Assembly (NCBI RefSeq): GCF_021462225.1
Contig: NC_061812.1
Coordinates: forward strand, 42,763,363-42,827,362
Source of the DNA: Girardinichthys multiradiatus
Lineage: Eukaryota; Chordata; Actinopteri; Cyprinodontiformes; Goodeidae
DNA length: 64,000 bases
Direction of reading: 5' to 3'
Positions 55,753 to 64,000 of the stretch are shown here, piece by piece (positions within the stretch are counted from its first letter, which is position 1; each line of letters begins with the position of its first letter). Below the pieces are notes generated by a model. It ran no database searches and had not been told where the DNA came from. It was given only the letters and a program-made list of their open reading frames with translations. The translations under genes and the position numbers were made by a program.

Positions 55753-56490
55753 CAGAATCAGAATCAGAATCAGAAAAGCTTTATTGCCAAGTACGTTTTT
55801 GGACATACAAGGAATTTGTTTTGGCGCAGTCAGTGCAATACAATACAAATTAAACAGTATAAACATATCTACAATATAATATAAATATATGTGCACAGTT
55901 TTAAGTGAGTGAGAGTAAGTATAGAGCAGTATAAGATGCAAGAGCAATACAACAGTGCAGATGATCAGTGTGCTAGTATGGCAGTGCAAGTAAAGCAGGA
56001 GTCCCAGCTGAGCGTTAATGTAACGCATAGAGTTACAGTTTACAAGTGTCCTGTCAGCAAAAAAAAAGGGGGGGGGGGGGGGGGGGGTGTCAGTGTGGTT
56101 TCCGGGCTTTGTTAACAAGGCTGGTGGCAGATGGGAAAAAACTGTTCTTGTGGCGTGAGGTTTTGGTCCGGATGGACCGCAGCCTCCTGCCAGAGGGGAG
56201 AGTCTCAAAGAGTCTGTGACCGGGGTGGGAGGGATCAGCCAGAATCTTCCCTGCCCGGTTCAGGGTCCTGGAGGTGTACAGTTCCTGGAGCGACAGTAGA
56301 CTGCAGCCTATCACCTTCTCAGCAGACCGAATGACACGCTGCAGCCTGCCCTTATCCTTGGCTGTAGCAGCGGCGTACCAGATGGTGATGGAGGAGGTGA
56401 GGATGGACTCAATGATGGCTGTGTAGAAGTGCACCATCATAGTCTTTGGCAGGTTGAATTTCTTCAGCTGCCGCAGGAAGAACGTCCTCT
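55753..56490 (-). repeat. L2/CR1-type LINE 3' end inserted in the retroviral pol
   Basis: The minus strand encodes the C-terminal part of a LINE ORF2 (MMVHFYTAIIESILTSSITI, LPSGRRLRSIRT, 56440-56090) and ends with AATAAAGC and an (ATTCTG)n tail. Four bases AAAT flank it (55749-55752 and 56491-56494), and the retroviral frame resumes exactly after one AAAT. So it is a 5'-truncated insertion by target-primed reverse transcription. Confidence 0.85.
56068..56087. repeat. 20-base G run
   Basis: A6-8 then 20 G in the LINE 3' region. Possible sequencing-sensitive or G-quadruplex tract. Confidence 0.85.
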
Positions 56491-57855
56491 AAATACCTAG
56501 GCCACAATCTTAGCGCAGGGGGAGGCACAATTGTAGAAGAAAGAAAGACTGCAATATTACAAGTTCCAAACCCAGTAACAAAAAAGCAAATGATGTCCTT
56601 CCTTGGACTAACTAATTATTGCAGAAACTGGGTGCAAAATTATGCAGAAATAGTAGCTCCATTAAACAAACTAATGTATGAGGAAGAGCTGAAAATGATG
56701 TCTGAACTGAAAATGAGTGTAGAAGCTGAAGATGGAAATTAACATGATTGTCAAGAATTAGCAGAAAAAGAAGCAAAAACTAGAAGTGATTTGCAGGATC
56801 ACAAAATAGTATGTGAATGATTTCTCCAAAAAAGATGAGAGAGGGAAGATACAAACAGGATATGCATTGATGACAAAAGATATAGTGTTAAAAGAAATGC
56901 AACAACAAAGCCCCCTACAGGAGATAGAAATGTGGAAAAAAACATGGAGCTGCATTAAAAGATGAAAACTATATTTCACCAGATAATAAACCTGTCCTAC
57001 CAAAGAACCTTTATAAATGGGCGGCAATATTGAGCCATCGTGTTTCACAATGTCTCAACAGGGAGGAATGGTAGGACACATATATATTAATATTATATAA
57101 CATATGGATTTAATTCTTAATTCTTATTAAAAAAACATTTTTTGTAAAACATGTATAACATGTGCAAAACATAATCCACAAGGGAATTTAAGACCACGAA
57201 GCAAACAATTTTCAAAACCAAAATACCCTTTCCAAACAGTTAATATAGATTTTATTGAGTTAAACCACAGTGAAGGGAAAAAAGTTCTGTTTAGTCATTA
57301 TAGATGCATTTTCTAAATGGATAGAACTATTTCCAACTAAACACTACAAGCACCTTCAGGGCTAACACCCTATGAAACGTTATTTGGAAGACCATACAGA
57401 TTACCACAGTTAAAAATCAGTGGGAGTTAGATGAAGAAGCTAACCTAGCTGATTATATGAGGAGTATGTTTGAAAAGCAACAGAAATAAATTCAAACTAA
57501 TGAGGAATGTTCTATTTCCCAGCAGGAAAACCAACTAGTGGAACCAGGAGACTGGGTGTTAATAAGGTGTAGAAAAGAAACATTGGTCTTTCACCTAAGT
57601 GGGAAGACCCATATTAGGTATTATTAACCACTCCCACAGCAGTAAAAGTAACTGAGAGATCAACCTGGATTCACCTTATACATTGTAAAAAGGTCATTTC
57701 GGTTGAAAGCTCCATCAGGGGAAGTGATTTACAGATTGATAATAGGGTGGACCCAGACATTTAGAGGCTGGAGAGACCCGAAAGTCAGTGAAGAAAATTA
57801 AGACACTGGAACCACTTAGAGGGTCAAAATTTCAGCCAAAATTACTTTTAGATGG

Positions 57856-58182
57856 ATGAACAATACTTTTCGTTGCTGGATATTTATATTTTTTTCACTA
57901 TTGATTTTTTATTTTTCTGGTACTTCGGGAACCAGTCAAGATAACCTAAATATGTGCACTAAACAAACTTCTTATACATATGGCATTCAAGTGTGCGTGA
58001 AATCTAATACCACAGCTGTGGTGCTAATCCCACTCATTAGCTTGACCAAACGAGGAAGGAAAGGGCAGGATTATAGAAGTTATAAATGGTACTGTTGGAA
58101 AATATTTAAAATACTTAATAGGGTCTGCATTGCTATGCTCAAGTTAGGTTTAATAATGTGTGAAATGAAATGTACTGTGTAA
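57856..58182 (+). pseudogene. Retroviral env start (remnant)
   Basis: Follows the pol remnant. The frame begins with a signal-peptide-like hydrophobic run (CWIFIFFSLLIFYFSG, residues about 7-22), then a short Cys-containing ectodomain-like piece with NTT glycosylation motif. It lacks the rest of env, which is replaced by non-coding sequence. Assignment rests on position and signal peptide. Confidence 0.45.
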
Positions 58183-58210
58183 CTTAGTGGCTTGCTCAAA
58201 ACAGGTGTTT

Positions 58211-58234
58211 GTGTGTGTGTGTGTGTGTGTGTGT
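58211..58234 (+). repeat. (GT)12 microsatellite
   Basis: 24 bases of perfect GT. Confidence 0.95.
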
Positions 58235-58299
58235 TTGGATTGGCTATAATCTGCCCTGCAACTGTGAAGATATTTCTGTACATGTCTGTAGAATAACAG

Positions 58300-58631
58300 G
58301 AATGTTGTGAAGGTCCAAAAGTAGAATAGCAGGAATGTTGGGAAGGTCGAACAGACAGCTGAATGCCAGGTGTAAGAGTTCAACTGACACTCGCTAAAAA
58401 TATGTATTTTTTCTTTGTAATTGTACACGCCTTGCTTTTGAATAAAAACCCTGTCTTTGGGGAGGAAAAGTCAGAAGTGGTCTGGTGACTCAGCTGACAC
58501 GTCTCCCCGGCCGGGGGAAAGAAACTGTGTTTCCTTTTATTATTTAGTTTTACTAAAACAGTATAGCATAGGACTTAGCTTTACCAAAACAAACGAGCAC
58601 GCAGGAGTTTCTGGGAACAACTCCATCAACT
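58300..58631 (+). repeat. Retroviral LTR 3' portion (R-U5-like)
   Basis: AATAAAAACCC near 58441 looks like the R-region poly(A) signal. The following 180 bases lead to a primer-binding site at 58632. The 5' boundary is uncertain. Confidence 0.5.
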
Positions 58632-58652
58632 TGGTGACTCCCGACGTGATTT
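58632..58652 (+). other. Candidate primer-binding site, tRNA-Trp-like
   Basis: TGGTGACTCCCGACGTGATT matches the complement of the 3' end of tRNA-Trp with one extra T. Positioned directly after the LTR-like segment. A splice-donor-like GTAAGC follows at 58736. Confidence 0.55.
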
Positions 58653-58744
58653 TGGGAAAAGCAGAGAGATTCGGATAAAACAGAGATCCACGAACGGACA
58701 TCTGACACCAAGGGTACCCGACAAAACAACATACGGTAAGCAGG

Positions 58745-59100
58745 AACCTGTTTAAATCAAATTCTGCTTTGCATGAGTTTTAACCATTAAACTTCTGATA
58801 ATGGCTTTTACAGCTTCCTCCTCTAATACAGATGTTCTGAGGAGTGAGGTAACCTAAAAGTCATACACTTTGGAACACTTAAGAAAATAATTTCCATTAC
58901 AGCTCCTTTCTTCTGATTACAAGATAATCACAACTAAAGGAAAATTCTTCAAAACCATCACCCCTCTCAGCTAACAGACAAATCATAAGTTGTGACCGTA
59001 GGTAGTAAATGAGCTAGATAAAATACTCCAGACTAATTAGCAGGCAGATAGAAATATAATCTATTTCCACACATCCAAACCATGTTCTTAGGATATGAGT
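58745..59100. other. No gene seen
   Basis: Non-coding leader-like sequence between the plus-strand primer site and the minus-strand env remnant; a short ATG frame at 58801 ends after 18 codons. Confidence 0.4.
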
Positions 59101-60390
59101 ACCCATCTCATAAAGGAAAAGTAACAAAAACCCTGGTTCATTTACCTGCCTGGCCATACAATTTACCTCCATCCGGTAAGGCTGTCAGATTAAGAGTTAA
59201 CACAAAGGGATCGGGGACCAAAGTTCCTGAAATAGTATAAGGATCAGTTCTGATAGGACATGACTCAAATTTATGTCTGTTGATTAAAGCACATAAAACA
59301 GATATAATAGCTTCGCAACCTACTGTCTTCCCAAGGAAATAAGGTCTACTTTCCTCCTGTGTAATACAAATATCTGAATGTTTAATTGGATTTCTATTAC
59401 CCCGAATTCTATAAAGAGTTCCCGTAGACGCACATGTTAAATTAGTCTCACTAGAAAATCTACTAACATTTCTGCTTTCCCTTACACCCAAGGAAAAATG
59501 ACCTCCACCTACTGGTTGTCTGGAAAGAAAGTAGCTAGGGTATAAGCAGTATCAATAGGAACAGGTACTAAAAATGGTTGATCATTAATAACACGTGGAA
59601 TCAAACAACAAACATAGCAACTATCATTTCTTATCTTCCTCACAGTTTGATGCATCCGTTACCACCAGACATTATCAGTATGATCACGGTAGTCAGGAAA
59701 GTGATGAATCTCTCTTCGAATCCGCTGATGAGTATTATTAGCATAATTCCTCAGATTAGCCTTACATTATCTTTGCTGTACCTTTTCCCACATGAACACA
59801 AGAGTTATAAAAATACTTGCAATACCAATCATTAGCATCAGAACAGAACATCTTCCATATAGCTGCATCGTGACCTTGAAGTGGAATGTCCTTTCTTCTG
59901 GTACTGAAAGCAAACAGTTTTTTCCAAAGAAAACAAATTATAAACAAAACTTTAAAATCCTGCTGCCTCTCCTGAGTGGCTTCAAGCTGCCCTGTTACCA
60001 GTCTGGATCAGGTGGGCGGTCGTAGGAAGCTCCTCTAGAAATATGTTTAGAAACAGGAACTCTAACCTGCTGGAAGTTAGGCTTCCATAGTCCAACTAAA
60101 CAACGGTGGAAATGAACACATTCAAATTTGTAATAATACCATAATGATAGATATCAAGCAATAACCATGAAAGTTAGATAAAAGCATCCGAGATTTCCTC
60201 CTCAGAGTCAGTTTCGCTGTCAAAGTGGGAGAAAAGAATTTGGCTAACCCTCGCTGTCCAGGCAAAGGAGCCTGGTAGCCACCAAATGTTAAGAAATTAA
60301 GGAGAATAAGCATCATGGCACATGTTTGACTATCTTTCTGTTGCAGACGTCGCCAGTCCATCATCCAGAGAAAGGTTATGTGCAAATGTG
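59101..60390 (-). pseudogene. Endogenous retrovirus env remnant (surface region)
   Basis: The minus strand has a run of frames with many cysteines and N-glycosylation-like NxT/S sites, as in a retroviral surface protein: WKMFCSDANDWYCKYFYNSC (59915-59850), SSETNLTCASTG and CPIRTDPYTISGTLVPDPF (59460-59210). The region just upstream (60385-60122) is a non-homologous leader-like frame. Orientation is opposite to the plus-strand provirus. Broken by stops; no transmembrane part identified. Confidence 0.55.
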
Positions 60391-60559
60391 TAGAGGTCTT
60401 CCCTGTATGTTTCCTATGTGTCTCTCACTGTGGTGTGTGTGCAGTGAGGCAAATGACCTTATGATTTCTAACTTTCAGGCAATGCAATGGCCTTAAGTAG
60501 ATTCTGAAATAACGTGGCACTGCCCAAGGGATTATTGTGCCCTTGTAAGAACAGTGTTC

Positions 60560-61090
60560 TTCAACCACCTCTTCAATCACTCGCCAGTGATCAGCTTACA
60601 GTTCTTTGTCTTGTGGTGGTCCGCTGTCCTCACACCTTTCAGGCCGTGGATGATCCAGTTGGAAGATGACTTGTGTCCTGGAAGCCAGATGAAGCTGGAG
60701 GAGCTTTCCTGCAGCTTTCCTGGGCGTCTAGTACGATCTGATATGGGCCATTCCAGCCCTGGACTTCCTGTGTTTTCTCCTAAATTCTCTGACCAGAATC
60801 CAGTCACCAGGAATAAAGGACTGGAGGGTGGAAGTGGCTGTTTCTGGTAATGCAGCCTTCACCGTCTGTTAAACTTGAGAAAACACAGTGGACAGGTTTT
60901 GACAGTAAAACAACATCCTATCTTCACACCAAGATGTGGAAGAAAATGATCTTGGCAATATCCCCATGTCCAAATTAGGAGACCTGCCACACAGCACTTC
61001 AAAAGGACTGAGATTTGCCTGTGTCCTTTGTCTCAATCTCATATAAGTGAGAACAGGGCCTTCACAACACTTGGCTAATTTTCAATTCAA
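60560..61090 (-). pseudogene. Endogenous retrovirus integrase C-terminal remnant
   Basis: Minus strand, reads as the end of a gamma-type integrase: SPFEVLCGRSPNLDMG (about 61010-60960) and GDWILVREFRRKHRKS (about 60815-60765), the SH3-like C-terminal region. Followed downstream on the same strand by the env remnant, the normal retroviral order. Frames are interrupted. Confidence 0.65.
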
Positions 61091-62640
61091 AGTCCCATTC
61101 TCAAACCTAAGTGCTTAACTACATGAACTTCATCAAAACATCCAACAAAATCAAAAGAATTGATCTTCTGACTTCAGCTGATATACTAGCAGTGACCATC
61201 AGCTAAATATTCTGAATATCAAAAATGTGACCTGATGTTTGTGGAAGGCCTGATTACAGGTCAATATTCCCATAGTTTCAGAATACCCAAAAATAATTTC
61301 AAAAATGGTCTAATCTGTAGAGATGTAAAATTTCACAAAAGAATCAACACCATAATTTCAGACAGGTTTTCAGAATGTGGTCTTAGGGAGCTATGCACCA
61401 TTTATATAAACAAAGTACAACGTCTCTCTCGCATTGTCACTAAGTCCTCACTGGAGGTCTGAGCTACCCTTTTTCCCATGAGTGCTAAAACTTTTGGAAC
61501 CCCATGTTACTTTATTCTGACATTCCCCTCTCCTGGCGCAGGGTCCAACCCATGCGACAATCCAGCAAAAGTTTGTACAAAAATGTTCTAGTAACCAAGA
61601 TCACATTACCTAGAACCAAAGAAATGAATTCTGACATAACTATGTGTCACTATGAATTTAACGAAAGCAACATAAAGAAAATCCAGATGTTTTTAACTGC
61701 AATTCAGTTCCATTAACAACAAAACACAAACTTTAGTTATTCAGTTCATCAATGTCTCACTTAGAAATTAGTCACATATCATCCTGATTTGTCTTGTATG
61801 AAGATGAGTATTAGATTAATGGACATCTAATGTAATTCAGATGCATAAATCCTACAAATTCTAATCTAATAAATAATTCCCACCAAGTATAAAGTCATGA
61901 CTCAGATTCTTTATCAAAAATATATTCCTTACTTTTGCATATCTTGAACTGTCAGCTAGCATAATGGCACCAGGTAAACTTTCAATCTAATAAATCACCA
62001 ATGATTCTGCATGCAAAACTAATTCTTCAAACTAGTTTAAACTATTTCATTAACCTTTTAATGGTAAAACACATAAATCTAAAAGTCATGCTACATCCAA
62101 AAAAACATGTTATTAAGGCAACAATCACTACAAGCATTTTGATTCTATTGTCTCTTAAACAGTGTTAAAACTCAGGAAGGGAGGTACTGAGCGTTACCAT
62201 GGGAGCAAAGGTGTGAACCAACCTGGTAGGTGGGCGGAGTCAGGCAGAACTAACCTCTGATGGGCATTATGGGCGGACCCACAGTTTCTCCATTCAAACC
62301 CATCTTAGTGTACCTTAAACTGCAAAACTGTTAACATGCACCTACCTCAGAAACAAGCTGCTTCTTAACTCTCCTGAAAACTCAAAGTTTAATCAATCTG
62401 GGATTTAGAAACATTATTCTAAACATGGATTATTGTGTCATGCAACATATAAACAAACATTAATTCCGACAAAACAAACACAAAACATCAAAGACAGACA
62501 AATGGCCAAATTTGAAGCTTCAAGAATTCAAATAAATTTTTAACAATCTCTTTTCAGAATATGTTTTCTCAACCATATATTTTAATGCTATAATTGATCA
62601 ATTTTGTTATGACAATCTTCAGGATCCTTTTTTCAGATGA
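61091..62640. other. AT-rich spacer, no gene seen
   Basis: No domains recognised. 62170-62300 has GGGCGGAG-type wording that could be old LTR sequence. Confidence 0.4.
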
Positions 62641-62649
62641 GTGCACATG

Positions 62650-63640
62650 TGCACAATGTTTGGACCATGTAGAACCCTCTTTTGTACATGGCCCCTTCTC
62701 CGGATGAAGATGGGGCTGGTTGGGGTCAGGGGGGGTTCGGGTAAGGGGCCGGGGTCGCTCAGGTTCAGCAGGCATGAGCCTGGGCTAGCCCGGACCAGGT
62801 TCAAGTGCTGGGTGGTCTGCCTGTCTCCACCCCCGGAGGGAAGGGGACTACCTACTGGGTCCGGGGGCTGGTTGTCCCTATGGGGTATCAGGCACCTGGA
62901 CCTGGGAGTATAGAGTATGTATGGAGAGTTTGAGTGAGTGTACGACGTCCATTGTTGTTTGTCTTTACGTTGGGTACGTGGGTGTGAGTGTTTTTATGTG
63001 TACGCATGAGGGTGGGATTGTGTGATTGTGATTGTGTGCCTGTTTTTTTGTGTCAGGTTGAGTCTTGGGCTGCTCCCTCTCCTGGATCAGTTTAGGCCCC
63101 CATCAAATCTGGGGCCTGTTCCCTCCTCGCCACATTACTTGTTGGTGTCTCTGCCCACCGATGTACTTGTGGTTCTCTGTATCCGGGGCTGGGTGCTTTG
63201 GTGTGTGTTGGCTAACTCCCGGTGGCTGCTTGGCCACCTGGACCCCTGGGCTCAGTCGGGCCTCTGCTTAGGGAGTGATATGTCCCAGGGTCTCGGGTCC
63301 ATGGCTGGATCTGCTCGGGCGTAGACGGCTGCCGGCGGGGCCTGTGGGCTCGTCATTGCAGCTCCCTGGGGCTTCTGCACTGTGGCTGCTGAATGGTTCC
63401 CCTGGGATTCTCCCCTGCTCCTCTCTGGGGGGTTACTGTAGTCCCGGCGGTGGTTCTCCTGGGGTTCCTGTGCTCTGGGGGGCCTTTGGATGTCTGTGGC
63501 TCAGATCTCCTCCGTATCTGTCCCGGGTCCAGGGGGCTCTTGTGGCTCCTCACACTCACTATTGCATATTTTTATGGAAAAACCTTGTATACACAAGCGC
63601 GCTCACACTCGGACCCACAGGTGTATAGATTCACGTGTTA
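62650..63640. repeat. GC-rich dispersed repeat, family unclear
   Basis: Base composition rises sharply compared with flanks. T/G-rich spacers (GTGTGAGTG, GTGATTGTG) alternate with CTGGG/GGGGCC-rich blocks, and the segment ends CACACTCACTATTGCATATTTTTATGG. No coherent protein in any frame despite several open frames, so it appears non-coding and repetitive. Confidence 0.5.
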
Positions 63641-64000
63641 ACCAGTGGTGATTGCTCTAAGACTGCAAATGAAGCTCAGCTTCTCCTAAAGTGTCAAAAA
63701 AATAGGTGATCAAATATATACTGTTGTGTGTACATGTCATTGACTAAATATGCGCTACAATGCGCTCAACTTTTGTTCAGAATCAGCTTCTTATCACTGG
63801 TAACGACGCATTATTACTGGTAACGACGCAGCTTTCCTCTCACTCATTCCGCAGCTTCACAGTGCTTTAAACAGTGAGTTCAATAGCGAAGCAAAAATGC
63901 TGGGCTTTGTCCCACCCATCGGAAACTCAGCGTCTCTGGGGGTCTATGGGGCAGTGGACTGGCCCCGGCTGGCTTGGACGCTCAGCTTCTGCATGATGAT
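63641..64000. other. No gene seen; short duplicated words
   Basis: TTATCACTGGTAACGACGCA and TTATTACTGGTAACGACGCA are near-identical neighbours (about 63790-63830). Probably a dispersed repeat running off the window. Confidence 0.4.

Larger units (their letters stand above)
55381..57790 (+). pseudogene. Endogenous retrovirus pol remnant (gamma-type), interrupted by a LINE
   Basis: Plus strand, decayed. Reverse transcriptase: RLPQGYCESPTIYSQVM (55520-55565), catalytic LLYVDDVLLAS (55607-55640), and, after the LINE insertion, MMSFLGLTNYCRNWV (56590-56635). Integrase: zinc part near 57160, PFQTVNIDFIEL (57225-57260) and a C-terminal TPTAVKV-like block near 57630. The style is gammaretrovirus-like. 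Many stops and frameshifts; no protease or gag seen upstream, where the LINE fragment lies instead. Confidence 0.75.

Noticed and set aside
62641..63641. Several proline- and glycine-rich open frames
   Set aside because: They overlap in all frames and follow base composition; the region reads as a GC-rich repeat.

Overview
The window looks like nuclear DNA of a teleost fish. It is almost wholly built of transposable elements of kinds found together in fish: a Maverick/Polinton, Tc1-like and PIF/Harbinger DNA transposons, L2- and I/Jockey-like LINEs, Ty1/Copia and Ty3/Gypsy elements, gamma-type endogenous retroviruses, tRNA-derived SINEs and long AT-rich spacers. I find no confident single-copy host gene, only one weak exon-like segment near 21.0 kb.

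Layout. 1-9.8 kb: two pieces of an L2-like LINE (minus strand) flank a Copia retrotransposon (1298-7502, minus) that itself holds a 1.47 kb solo LTR (4720-6189, 4-bp target duplication). A 217-bp GATA microsatellite and the tail of a hAT transposase follow. 9.8-15.1 kb: a PIF/Harbinger element with long inverted repeats, a multi-exon transposase gene (plus), a convergent multi-exon Myb/SANT-like gene (minus) and a SINE. 15.1-25.4 kb: decayed Gypsy pol, LTR and Tc1 fragments in AT-rich spacer. 25.6-30.5 kb: an I/Jockey-like LINE (minus) interrupted by a solo LTR with target duplication CTTCC. 30.5-35.6 kb: spacer with two copies of a dispersed repeat and a solo-LTR-like repeat.

35.6-54.0 kb is the centre of interest, a four-level nest. 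A Tc1-like relic is split by an LTR (35861-53465, target duplication CTAAC). That LTR is split by a complete 16.9 kb Polinton (36099-52976, termini AG...CT, inverted repeats of about 220 bp, target duplication CTGGGG). The Polinton carries a 1.6 kb Tc1-like element (49989-51598, TA). Rightward Polinton genes are two unrecognised left-arm genes, a retroviral-type integrase with chromodomain, minor capsid protein, a pVI/pX-like basic protein, major capsid protein and an adenain-like protease. Leftward genes, converging on overlapping poly(A) signals near 43.17 kb, are two small probable virion proteins, the FtsK/HerA-type packaging ATPase, protein-primed DNA polymerase B, and an unrecognised gene that I resolve into six exons (48858-51881) joined by five phase-1 introns. 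This copy is defective: one in-frame stop in the major capsid gene, one in the protease, and an internal deletion in the polymerase.

54.7-64 kb: another non-LTR reverse transcriptase fragment, a plus-strand gamma-type endogenous retrovirus pol interrupted by a minus-strand L2/CR1-type 3' end, an LTR with a tRNA-Trp-like primer site, a minus-strand retroviral env/integrase remnant, spacer, and a GC-rich dispersed repeat.

All family names come from motifs read by eye; no database search was possible.
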